Assembly: GCA_025457785.1 (NCBI GenBank)
Contig: JALOTS010000014.1
Location: 1 to 15,780 of the forward strand
Origin: Pontiellaceae bacterium
GTDB taxonomy: Bacteria; Verrucomicrobiota; Kiritimatiellia; Kiritimatiellales; Tichowtungiaceae
Direction of reading: 5' to 3'
Length of the DNA stretch: 15,780 nucleotides
In this document: positions 1 through 5,535 of the stretch, piece after piece
Numbering within the stretch: position 1 is the stretch's first letter
How the letters are laid out: each line of letters starts with the position of its first letter
Translations under genes and position numbers: made by a program
Notes under the pieces: model-generated
What the model was told of the DNA's origin: nothing
Databases searched by the model: none
What the model saw: the letters and a program-made list of their open reading frames with translations, nothing else

Positions 1-1
1 C

Positions 2-313
2 AAAGACGGCACCTGGGTGCAGTCGGACGGCGAACGGATGATTGCAGAAATTCTTGCCGCCGAAGGCATCCGCTACCGCTACGACGAACGGTTCCGCATC
101 CTCGACGGTTACGCCATCCGCCCGGATTTCTACCTGCCCGAGTTTGATGTCTATGTCGAATACTGGGGCATGGACACTGCGGATTACAAAATCGGCATGC
201 TCAAAAAGCAGCAGCTTTACCAGCAGCAGGGGAAAAAACTGATTTCACTTTACCCTGACGATAAACCCCGCCTGCGCGAAACGCTTTTAAGCAAACTGGA
301 AAAACTCAAATGA
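2..313 (+). CDS. C-terminal part of a PD-(D/E)XK nuclease-domain protein (5' truncated by window)
   Basis: The reading frame is open to the left edge of the window, so only the last 103 residues are visible. A GTG at 17 is possible as a start, but the frame continues upstream with matching residues (KDGTWV), so I treat it as internal. The visible part shows the order of a PD-(D/E)XK nuclease core: a glutamate in SDGERMI, the aspartate of RPDFYLP, the glutamate of YVEYWGM and the lysines of MLKKQQLY, followed by a beta strand ending in LISLYPDD. This arrangement is known at the end of UvrD/HelD-like helicases and of stand-alone Zn-ribbon nuclease proteins; which of these it is cannot be told from here. 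It likely cuts or processes DNA. The stop is 49 bases before the cse2 remnant. Family call is fairly safe, full identity is not. Confidence 0.7.
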   Translation, partial: KDGTWVQSDGERMIAEILAAEGIRYRYDERFRILDGYAIRPDFYLPEFDVYVEYWGMDTADYKIGMLKKQQLYQQQGKKLISLYPDDKPRLRETLLSKLEKLK

Positions 314-362
314 AACGACTTACTTGCTTCACCACGTATCGTCTGAACGGAAAGGAGACCCG

Positions 363-587
363 ATGAACAAAACGGAAGAACAGGCCGAAAAGCTGATAGC
401 TTTTCTGCAAAAGCATAAAGAGGACCGTGGCGTAATGGCCGATCTGCGCTGCGGTTTCAGCGAAGCCAAAGAGCACCGTGCGTGGCCGCATATTGCGCAA
501 TTGTGCAAATTGGATGCGGATTGGAGCCGGATTCCCGTGCAAACCGTTTGCGCGGCCTTTGCCACCCACGCGGAAAATCGAAATTGA
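363..587 (+). pseudogene. cse2: cse2 (casB, Cas11e) remnant, 3' half deleted
   Basis: The intact gene encodes the small subunit of the type I-E Cascade complex, which binds crRNA-guided target DNA. ATG 363 is chosen over the in-frame ATG at 324 because GGAG (354-357 region) lies just upstream and because family proteins start with a short helix like MNKTEEQAEKLIAFL. The motifs HKEDRGVMADLR, HRAWPHIAQL and VQTVCAAFATHAEN match the conserved N-terminal half of Cse2 (RG..A.LRRG, AWP, .TVA..FA.HPEN). The frame then runs into a stop at 585-587 after 74 residues, where the family is usually about 160-180 residues long. The loss point falls right after the conserved ATHxEN segment, and what follows looks like the end of cas1. 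This is a deletion remnant and probably encodes nothing useful. Confidence 0.75.
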
Positions 588-642
588 AAAACAAAAAGTG
601 CTTCAACGGATTCCGCACGATCTGGAGGAATACATCCAATGA
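574..642 (+). pseudogene. cas1: probable 3' end of cas1e left by a deletion
   Basis: In a frame different from cse2, about 22 codons run to a TGA at 640-642 that overlaps the ATG of cas2 (639-641) in an ATGA junction, the usual cas1-cas2 coupling. The encoded tail, ending KVLQRIPHDLEEYIQ, resembles the last helix of Cas1e proteins, which often read like RLLERIVPDIEEVL. Upstream of about 571 the frame gives no Cas1-like residues, so the join to the cse2 fragment lies near 571-587. Read as inference: a single deletion removed the rest of cse2, cas7, cas5, cas6e and nearly all of cas1. The stretch is too short for certainty. Confidence 0.45.
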
Positions 643-914
643 CCGTCATCGTTTGCAACAACACCCCGGATTGTATTCGCGGCCATCTAAAACGCTGGTT
701 TATCGAACCAAAGCCCAACGTTTTTGTCGGAACCGTCAATGCGAAAACCCGGGAGACGACGGTTGCCTACATTCGACGAAATGCGCCCGGACTTGGCATG
801 CTGATTATTGCACCCGAACGATCTTCTCAGGGATTTTCCATTTGCACATTTGGCCAGACCGACCGGAAGAAACAATTTATGCCGGTTGTATCTGATTGCA
901 GAAAAATGGAGTGA
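639..914 (+). CDS. cas2: CRISPR-associated protein Cas2, type I-E
   Basis: Cas2 forms the dimer at the centre of the Cas1-Cas2 integrase that captures new spacers; without Cas1 it is not known to integrate. The 91-residue product is full length for Cas2e. It starts with the hydrophobic strand MTVIVCNNTPDCIRGHLKRW (compare VVVTENVPPRLRGRLAIW in the E. coli protein), then has NVFVGTVNAKTRE, a second strand GLGMLIIAP and the QGFSICTFGQTDRK block seen in Cas2e proteins. GGAGG at 624-628 supports ATG 639. The gene is intact although its operon partners are gone. It is followed by about 80 bases of AT-rich DNA and one CRISPR repeat, so its position relative to the array is the standard I-E one. Whether it is still expressed is unknown. 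Confidence 0.9.
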   Translation: MTVIVCNNTPDCIRGHLKRWFIEPKPNVFVGTVNAKTRETTVAYIRRNAPGLGMLIIAPERSSQGFSICTFGQTDRKKQFMPVVSDCRKME

Positions 915-994
915 AAATTCTGACCCCCATGAAACTGTTCTTTGAAATGTCTATAGCTTGTATTCGCTCATGATTTGAGGCACAAAATGTTGCT
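915..994 (+). promoter_or_regulatory. putative CRISPR leader
   Basis: The 80 bases between the cas2 stop and the solitary repeat are AT-rich and non-coding, and sit where type I-E leaders lie. I see no clear IHF site or promoter, so the call rests on position. The start of the stretch (911-924) contains GTGAAAATTCTGAC, which looks like a shortened form of the interspersed motif listed elsewhere. Confidence 0.4.
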
Positions 995-1023
995 GTTTTC
1001 CCCACGCCCGTGGGGATGTTCCG
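995..1023 (+). CRISPR. solitary type I-E CRISPR repeat
   Basis: A single 29-base unit begins GTTTTCCCCACG and ends CGTGGGGATGTTCCG, very close to the known I-E repeat pattern G-T-N-T-TCCCC..stem..GGGGAT-N-N-NCCG. CCCCAC (1000-1005) and GTGGGG (1010-1015) form the stem that Cas6e recognises. No second copy appears one spacer length further on (1056 onward) or anywhere else in the window, so the array has been reduced to one repeat, or never grew. The 5' base and the position downstream of cas2 give the normal leader-proximal orientation. Confidence 0.85.
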
Positions 1024-1081
1024 CCGCTGCGCATGATACAGGGAATTGAAACGTTAATGATTTTGATTAAATCGTGCGTTA

Positions 1082-1444
1082 TCAGCCGCAGTAGATGCAT
1101 CCGGAGGTTGCGGTTTCCCTGATGACGATTCTGGAGAGCAGGGGGAGTTGCGGTTTCAGCCGGTTCCATACCCAGACGCTTATGTTTTCGCTGGTCGGAT
1201 TTTCAAGGCCTTCAATGTCATTCAGGATGGCGTGGTCGAGCTGTTTGAGAACCGGTTCGCAGATTTTCGTCAGCTCGCCGAAATCCATGACAAAGCCGGT
1301 TCGGGCATCCACCGGGCCGCGCAGACAGACTTCAATTTCAAAGCCGTGGCCGTGCATGGCGGAGCATTTGTGGGCCGGCGGGATGCCGGTCAGGCGGTGG
1401 GCGGCATCAAAGCGCAGGGTTTTATAAATTTCCATTTCAGGCAT
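1082..1444 (-). CDS. queD: 6-carboxy-5,6,7,8-tetrahydropterin synthase QueD
   Basis: QueD converts 7,8-dihydroneopterin triphosphate to 6-carboxytetrahydropterin, the early step of the 7-deazaguanine (queuosine) route in the cytoplasm. The 120-residue product has the family length. Visible active-site features: zinc ligands H16 (DAAHRL), H31 and H33 (HGHGFEIEV), catalytic C27 (KCSAMHGHG), the D70-H71 pair (LDHAILND), the ENPTSEN loop at 81-87 and E110 (IRETATSG). The start at 1444 has GGAG at 1452-1455 with good spacing; M4 is a weaker alternative. It is the last gene of a same-strand queE-queC-queD set, 122 bases after queC. Its 3' end points toward the CRISPR remnant, with no clear terminator. 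The pathway would still need a GTP cyclohydrolase (FolE) encoded elsewhere. Confidence 0.95.
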   Translation of the reverse strand: MPEMEIYKTLRFDAAHRLTGIPPAHKCSAMHGHGFEIEVCLRGPVDARTGFVMDFGELTKICEPVLKQLDHAILNDIEGLENPTSENISVWVWNRLKPQLPLLSRIVIRETATSGCIYCG

Positions 1445-1464
1445 CTCGGTTCTCCGTTTTTTTT

Positions 1465-1490
1465 GTCAGAATAATCCGGGTCAGAATAAT
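1465..1490 (-). repeat. two short copies of the ATTATTCTGAC motif
   Basis: Upstream of queD, GTCAGAATAAT occurs at 1465-1475 and again at 1480-1490 on the plus strand, which is ATTATTCTGAC on the gene strand. The same word forms the end of the longer interspersed motif at 1513-1543 and 3324-3354, here in the opposite orientation, so the queC-queD gap holds three related words. Confidence 0.6.
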
Positions 1491-1512
1491 GGAAAGAGAA
1501 TTCTATGCGTGA

Positions 1513-1543
1513 GTGAAAATTATTTTGATCTTAATTATTCTGA
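1513..1543 (+). repeat. interspersed 31-base motif, copy 1
   Basis: The sequence GTGAAAATTATTTTGATC, then TTAATTATTCTGA, lies in the gap between queC and queD. It matches the copy at 3324-3354 at 28 of 31 positions by hand count; a looser copy is at 5978-6003. It is AT-rich in an otherwise GC-rich region and sits only between genes. Role unknown: it could be an operator, a mobile-element footprint or a simple dispersed repeat. Confidence 0.7.
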
Positions 1544-1566
1544 TAACACTCTTCCGGTCATTGTTC

Positions 1567-2286
1567 TCAGTCGAGTGATGTCCCGCAGCTCGACTTTTGA
1601 CTGTATTTTCCCGGATCAGCGGTTCCGGTTTCTTTAAATCCTTTGAGACGCAGGCGGCAGGAGTCGCAGGTTCCGCAGGCCGCACCGTTCGGGTCGGGGT
1701 CGTAACAACTGGAGGTCAGGCTGTAGTCCACGCCCAGTTTGATGCCGGCCTGAATAATCTGCGCTTTGGTCAGGTGGATCAGCGGCGTGTGAAGGGTCAG
1801 CTTTCTGCTGCCGGTTACGCCCGCTTTGGTTGCGAGGTTGGCCATTTTTTCGTAGGCGGCGATAAATTCCGGGCGGCAGTCCGGATAGCCGCTGTAATCG
1901 AGGGCATTAACGCCGATAAAAATGTCAAAGCTGCCGAGAACTTCGGCCCAGGCGAGCGCGTAGGAAAGAAAAACGGTGTTGCGCGCCGGAACGTAGGTGA
2001 CAGGAATTTCATTTGCGGCACCCGGCTTATGGGGCACTGCCATCGTCAGATCGGTCAGTGCGGAGCCGCCGAACGCGCCCGGATCGATGGTGATGGTGCG
2101 GTGTTCAACAACGCCTGCCGTTTTAGCGATCTGTTCCGCGCAGTTCAGTTCAACGGCGTGACGCTGACCGTAATGAAAGGAGAGGGCGTAGCAGTCGAAG
2201 CCCTGTGATTTGGCTATTGCCAGCACCGTTGCCGAATCCAGTCCGCCGCTCAACAAAATCACAGCCTTTTTCCCCGGTTCTTTCAT
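1567..2286 (-). CDS. queC: 7-cyano-7-deazaguanine synthase QueC
   Basis: QueC turns 7-carboxy-7-deazaguanine into preQ0 using ATP and ammonia. The 239-residue product shows the PP-loop SGGLDS at 13-18, the YGQRH motif near 39-43, TYVPARNTVFLSYA at 97-110 and a C-terminal zinc site made by C194, C204, C207 and C210 (SSCYDP...CGTCDSC). Length is slightly above the usual 220-230. The extra tail (SQKSSCGTSLD) is encoded by a stretch with a perfect 7-base inverted repeat, AGTCGAG 1569-1575 and CTCGACT 1589-1595, which may act as a 3' stem or may be a repeat that was read into. ATG 2286 is the only sensible start, with a weak ribosome site. It lies 74 bases after queE on the same strand, the gap being filled by an octamer array. 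Confidence 0.96.
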   Translation of the reverse strand: MKEPGKKAVILLSGGLDSATVLAIAKSQGFDCYALSFHYGQRHAVELNCAEQIAKTAGVVEHRTITIDPGAFGGSALTDLTMAVPHKPGAANEIPVTYVPARNTVFLSYALAWAEVLGSFDIFIGVNALDYSGYPDCRPEFIAAYEKMANLATKAGVTGSRKLTLHTPLIHLTKAQIIQAGIKLGVDYSLTSSCYDPDPNGAACGTCDSCRLRLKGFKETGTADPGKYSQKSSCGTSLD

Positions 2287-2294
2287 TGTTTCGC

Positions 2295-2358
2295 CATTCC
2301 ATCATTGCAACATTCAAACATTCCAATATTCCATCACTTCAACACTCCGCCATTCCAT
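2295..2358 (-). repeat. octanucleotide array, 8 units, between queE and queC
   Basis: Read on the plus strand the gap consists of eight 8-base units in unbroken phase: CATTCCAT, CATTGCAA, CATTCAAA, CATTCCAA, TATTCCAT, CACTTCAA, CACTCCGC, CATTCCAT. On the coding strand the consensus is NTGGAATG. Units have diverged but no unit is longer or shorter. It fills nearly all of the 74 bases between two genes of one transcription unit. Function unknown. Confidence 0.8.
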
Positions 2359-2360
2359 TC

Positions 2361-3134
2361 TTACAGGAGACCCATCATTTTGTGGCACTGCGGGATAACC
2401 CGCACGCTGCGTCCGAGCGCGACGGCCATTTGCGCCTGCCAGGTCAACACCTGTCGCGCCGTTGGAACCCGGTCGGTTTTCGAGGCGGCGGTCATGGGTT
2501 GCAGAACCACGGCGGATTGTGTGCCGGAGGCGTGAATCAGTTCTGCCGCTTCGATCAGATCCGGTTCAGACGTATCGGTGCTAACCACCAGTTTAATTGT
2601 CGATCCGATTTCTTCCGCTTCAATCAGATCCAAAAACGCGCGGTGTTCTTCCCATGCGTCCTGTTCTCCGGTGACGCTGGGGAGCTTAATGTCCATCAGT
2701 ACATGATCGATCCATTCGGAAACCCGGCGGAATTCTTCGGGCAGATCTCCGCTGGTTTCGAGATGAACCGGCAGATCCAGCCGCAGGCGGGCCTGCGGAA
2801 GGAACGTTTCGAGAAAACCGGCCTGCAACAACGGTTCGCCGCCTGTAATAAACAGGTCGTCGTGCGCAAAATTCGGGCCGTTCATTTTCTCCAGTACGGT
2901 TAGAAGACGTTGTACAGAAACCGGATTTTTAACCTGTTTAAACACGCCGCTTCCCGGTTCGCGTTCCACTGCGACCGTTTCTGTCCGTTTCAGCGGCGTA
3001 TCGCAGTAAAGGCAGTTGCGGTGGCACTCGCAGAACCGCACAAAAAGCTGGCGGCGTCCAATGTGAATGCCTTCGCCCTGCACGGAGCTGAAGATTTCAC
3101 TGACGAATGCGGAGTTTTGTTTTTTTACAGCCAT
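2361..3134 (-). CDS. queE: 7-carboxy-7-deazaguanine synthase QueE (radical SAM)
   Basis: QueE is a radical SAM enzyme that contracts the ring of 6-carboxytetrahydropterin to 7-carboxy-7-deazaguanine. The 257-residue product shows the N-terminal SEIFSSVQGEG segment (12-22) typical of QueE, the iron-sulphur cluster motif C37-x3-C41-x2-C44 followed by D45-T46, the GGEP SAM-binding motif at 98-101 (FITGGEPLL), HLETSG, DIKLPS and the C-terminal IPQCHKMMGLL, which corresponds to the QTHKLMG ending of the family. ATG 3134 fits family starts; the ribosome site (GGAAAA) is weak. It is the first gene of the queE-queC-queD set and is divergent from the histidine kinase gene. I looked for a preQ1 riboswitch in the 3135-3390 leader and saw none. 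Confidence 0.95.
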   Translation of the reverse strand: MAVKKQNSAFVSEIFSSVQGEGIHIGRRQLFVRFCECHRNCLYCDTPLKRTETVAVEREPGSGVFKQVKNPVSVQRLLTVLEKMNGPNFAHDDLFITGGEPLLQAGFLETFLPQARLRLDLPVHLETSGDLPEEFRRVSEWIDHVLMDIKLPSVTGEQDAWEEHRAFLDLIEAEEIGSTIKLVVSTDTSEPDLIEAAELIHASGTQSAVVLQPMTAASKTDRVPTARQVLTWQAQMAVALGRSVRVIPQCHKMMGLL

Positions 3135-3390
3135 GGACTTATTTTCCGTTTAGTGCCGTGATCATAACAACAGGCGGGATAAAAAACGAACATTGGAATA
3201 ATGAAAAATTCTCACAATTTTAATGTTTTTGAAACAAGCCATTTTGGCGCATTTAATCGGTTGAAACCCGGCGGCGTTGTGGTACAAATTGGCGCAATTT
3301 CCGTATGCGGCTGTCATTTAACTGTGAAAATTACTTTGACCATAATTATTCTGACTGAAAAACGGGCATCTGACGAATCTGGCGTGTGTT
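3135..3390. other. divergent intergenic region between queE and the kinase gene
   Basis: This 256-base gap must hold promoters for both directions. It has AT-rich patches (for example 3185-3235) and the second copy of the 31-base motif near the kinase side. I found no convincing -35/-10 or -24/-12 pair and no riboswitch-like structure. A 70-codon open frame at 3201-3413 crosses the repeat and the kinase start and looks spurious. Confidence 0.5.
3324..3354 (+). repeat. interspersed 31-base motif, copy 2
   Basis: GTGAAAATTACTTTGACC followed by ATAATTATTCTGA matches the copy at 1513-1543 in the same orientation with three substitutions. It ends 36 bases before the ATG of the histidine kinase gene, so it could influence that promoter. 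Confidence 0.7.
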
Positions 3391-4566
3391 ATGAAATCGA
3401 AGTTTTTAGATAAATTGATCGACCGGCTCGACCGGCTGGATTCGGACAGCGTTCAAACGCAGTTTTTGCATTTGGCGCGGGAAAAGGGGCTGCTGGAGAC
3501 CATTTTCCAGTCCATTCAGGAGGGAATCGTGGTGGTCGGGCGCGGTGCGCGGATCCGTTATGCCAACCGGACGGCGGAAGCCCTGTTCGGCTTTAAGCTG
3601 GACGTAGCCGAGGGGCAGCCGATTGCGCGGTACATCCGTGATATCGACTGGGAAAAGGTGCTCAGTCTGGACGGGGATGAATGGAAACGGCTGATTCGCC
3701 GTGAAATTGAGGTGACTTATCCCGATCATCTTTTTGTTGAGTTTTACGTGGTGCCGCTGGCCGCGATTGAGGAGCGTGAGCAGGGGGCCGTGGTGATTTT
3801 CCGCGACGTCACCCGTGAGCGGGCGACAACGGCCGAATCGATTGAGTCTGAACGGCTGAAGGCGCTGACGCTGCTGGCGGCGGGCGTGGCGCATGAAATC
3901 GGTAATCCGCTGAATGCGGTGACGATTCATCTGCAACTGATGGATCGTGAGCTGAATGATTTAGCCGAATCGGAAGCCCGCGAAAATCTGAAGGAACTGG
4001 TTGAAATCTCAAAACGCGAGGTGCATCGCCTCGACCGGATTATTACGCAGTTTTTGCGCGCGATCCGTCCGTCACTGCCTGACCGCAAGCCGGTCCAAAT
4101 GGAGCGGTTGCTGGATGAAACGCTGGAGTTTATGTGTCACGAGATTGAAAACCGCCGGATTCTGGTGGAGCGCAAACAGCCGGAGCATCTGCCGTCGGTT
4201 CCGGCCGATGAAGTGCAGGTGAAGCAGGCCTTTTTTAATCTGATTAAAAACGCGACTCAGGCCATGGAGGACGGCGGGATTCTGAAGATTGGTATCGATG
4301 TATCGCCGCGCTTTGTGAGCGTGTGCTTTGCCGATAACGGGCCGGGCATTACGCCGGAAAATCTCGGGGCGATTTATGAGCCGTATCACACGACGAAAGC
4401 GACGGGGTCGGGGTTGGGGCTGATGATTGTTCAGCGGATTCTGCGCGACCACGGCGGCGAAATCGAAATCTGCAGTACGCCGGAGCGCGGCACGGCGTTT
4501 ACGCTGCATTTCCCGCGTGATGATGTGCGGATGGCGCTGCTGGAGGCACCGAAGCGTAACGAGTAG
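3391..4566 (+). CDS. PAS-domain sensor histidine kinase, NtrB-like
   Basis: This is a soluble 391-residue two-component kinase with no signal peptide or membrane segment, so it senses something inside the cell. Domains in order: an N-terminal helix with LDRLDSD, a PAS domain at about 36-148 (GIVVVGRGARIRYANRTAEALFG to VVIFRDVT), a HisKA dimerisation helix with phospho-acceptor H168 in GVAHEIGNPLNAV, and a HATPase_c domain with N-box N283/N287 (FFNLIKNATQAM), G1 box DNGPG 315-319 and G2 box GSGLGL 339-344. This layout is that of NtrB-type partners of sigma-54 activators, and such a regulator lies 1.57 kb downstream on the same strand. The start has no clear Shine-Dalgarno sequence. A heptad repeat array begins directly after the stop codon. 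The signal sensed cannot be told. Confidence 0.93.
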   Translation: MKSKFLDKLIDRLDRLDSDSVQTQFLHLAREKGLLETIFQSIQEGIVVVGRGARIRYANRTAEALFGFKLDVAEGQPIARYIRDIDWEKVLSLDGDEWKRLIRREIEVTYPDHLFVEFYVVPLAAIEEREQGAVVIFRDVTRERATTAESIESERLKALTLLAAGVAHEIGNPLNAVTIHLQLMDRELNDLAESEARENLKELVEISKREVHRLDRIITQFLRAIRPSLPDRKPVQMERLLDETLEFMCHEIENRRILVERKQPEHLPSVPADEVQVKQAFFNLIKNATQAMEDGGILKIGIDVSPRFVSVCFADNGPGITPENLGAIYEPYHTTKATGSGLGLMIVQRILRDHGGEIEICSTPERGTAFTLHFPRDDVRMALLEAPKRNE

Positions 4567-4685
4567 TGTGTACTGCGTATTGCGTAGTGCGAATTGCGTA
4601 GTGCGAATTGCGTAGTGCGAATTGCGTACTGCGTAGTGCGAATTGCGTACTGCGTATTACTTACTGCGTAGTGCGGACTGAGTGA
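4567..4685 (-). repeat. heptanucleotide array A (17 units), inverted relative to arrays B and C
   Basis: Starting right after the kinase stop codon, 17 consecutive 7-base units run without any phase change. The commonest are TGCGTAG, TGCGAAT, TGCGTAC and TGCGTAT; the last two units are decayed. On the minus strand the units read NTACGCA or ATTCGCA, the same family as arrays B and C on the plus strand. A 13-base word, CGTACTGCGTATT at 4646-4658, is the exact reverse complement of a word in array B (5220-5232) and in array C (6099-6111). Confidence 0.9.
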
Positions 4686-4707
4686 GGTGTATTATAGGAG
4701 ATGATTT

Positions 4708-5175
4708 ATGAATTATGATGAATGGGAAAAGACGGTTCCCTCGATACTTAGGGATGATACGCTGTGGAAGATGAAGGTTTATCGCTATGCGCTTTTCCTG
4801 TCAGATATTGCCTGGGTTGATGTGTCACAGTTGGTGAAGGATGAGCGGACGAAATCTCTTTCAGATCAGCTTTGTCGCGCCGTCGGATCGGTACCTGCTA
4901 ATTTGGAGGAAGGTTATTCCAAGCTGAGTGCAAAGGACCGGGCGCGGTTTTACGAGTACGCATTGGGATCGGCCCGTGAAAGCCGAGGCTGGTATTACCG
5001 TGGCAGGCATGTTCTGGGCGAAGACGTTTTTACCCATCGCGCAACGTTGTTGACGGAAATTATTAAAATGTTGCTGAAAATTGTTCCCGAGGAGCGCGAG
5101 ACGCGTATTTGCGAAGATTCTGGCGAATATCGCGTCAGAGGTAGAGGCATCCCGGATGAAGACATTCCTTTTTGA
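4708..5175 (+). CDS. four-helix-bundle protein (S23 / TIGR02436-like)
   Basis: The 155-residue product carries the signature of the four-helix-bundle family once called S23: LSDQLCRAVGSVPANLEEGY at 51-70 and ARFYEYALGSARES at 79-92, with four long helices. Relatives occur as free genes, inside 23S rRNA intervening sequences, and as the Avd accessory protein of diversity-generating retroelements; the family is thought to bind nucleic acid, but the role of the free copies is unsettled. AGGAG at 4696-4700 gives a good ribosome site for ATG 4708. It is longer than the usual 115-130 residues because of an extra N-terminal stretch and an acidic-basic C-terminal tail. The gene sits between inverted heptad arrays A and B, hinting that gene and repeats move or spread together. 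No reverse transcriptase or variable repeat is seen here. Confidence 0.88.
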   Translation: MNYDEWEKTVPSILRDDTLWKMKVYRYALFLSDIAWVDVSQLVKDERTKSLSDQLCRAVGSVPANLEEGYSKLSAKDRARFYEYALGSARESRGWYYRGRHVLGEDVFTHRATLLTEIIKMLLKIVPEERETRICEDSGEYRVRGRGIPDEDIPF

Positions 5176-5184
5176 AAAAAACTC

Positions 5185-5233
5185 AATATGAAGTGCGAAA
5201 TAAGCAATACGTAATACGAAATACGCAGTACGA
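5185..5233 (+). repeat. heptanucleotide array B (7 units)
   Basis: Units in fixed phase: AATATGA, AGTGCGA, AATAAGC, AATACGT, AATACGA, AATACGC, AGTACGA. It begins 10 bases after the stop of the four-helix-bundle gene. It shares an 18-base word with array C (TACGAAATACGCAGTACG at 5215-5232 and 6094-6111), and is inverted relative to array A. Confidence 0.85.
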
Positions 5234-5261
5234 AAGGAACGCAAAGACAACTAAAAATGAT

Positions 5262-5329
5262 CCGCAGATAGCGCAGATGAACGCAGAGCAGGAGGGTCTT
5301 GATGACCGCGAAGACGCAAAGACACGAAG
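5262..5329 (+). repeat. short-period degenerate repeats (CGCAGAT / GAAGACGC types)
   Basis: At 5262-5288 the word CGCAGA recurs three times (CGCAGATAG, CGCAGATGAA, CGCAGAG). At 5308-5329 an 8-base period is visible (GAAGACGC, AAAGACAC, GAAGG). CGCAAAGAC is present at 5240-5248 and 5315-5323. Similar words are common between genes in PVC-group and delta-proteobacterial genomes; no function is known to me. Confidence 0.55.
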
Positions 5330-5535
5330 GGGAAGAGTTGGCAGAACCGAGCCAGAGGCGAGCTGGGCTCCGCGAATGTGGAGCAACGAAGTGGCAATTA
5401 TTGAGGGCAGAATGATGGCGAGGCGGGCTTTCCGGATATTGGAAACGCAGATGGGAAGAAGAGAAGAGTTTTAAGCGGCGGTGCTGTGAGCTGATTAGAC
5501 ACAAAGAAGAGAGTTAATATAGGGGACTGGTTGGG

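Larger units (their letters stand above)
5176..5535. other. 360-base gap filled with short repeats
   Basis: After the four-helix-bundle gene comes heptad array B (5185-5233) and then low-complexity words of the type CGCAGATAGCGCAGATGAACG and GCGAAGACGCAAAGACACG. An open frame at 5172-5474 runs through all of this; its product is a direct translation of repeats and I do not accept it as a gene. From about 5330 to 5535 I see nothing recognisable. Confidence 0.6.

Noticed and set aside
995..1023. CRISPR repeat palindrome as a plain terminator hairpin
   Set aside because: No T-run on either strand, and the flanks of the stem match the I-E repeat ends, directly behind cas2.
3135..3390. preQ1 riboswitch upstream of queE
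   Set aside because: I found no matching stem with the A-rich tail and pseudoknot pattern on the gene strand.
3201..3413. Open frame of 70 codons upstream of the kinase
   Set aside because: It runs through the 31-base repeat and overlaps the kinase start; it looks like chance coding in a promoter gap.
4567..4685. Heptad array as a CRISPR array
   Set aside because: Units are only 7 bases, contiguous, with no unique spacers of 30 bases or more; the true I-E repeat of the window is at 995-1023.
4708..5175. Diversity-generating retroelement with Avd-like gene
   Set aside because: No reverse transcriptase, template repeat or variable repeat was found in the window, so the four-helix-bundle gene alone is not enough.
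5172..5474. Open frame of 100 codons after the four-helix-bundle gene
   Set aside because: The product is a translation of heptad and other short repeats, has no ribosome site of its own and no family-like pattern.
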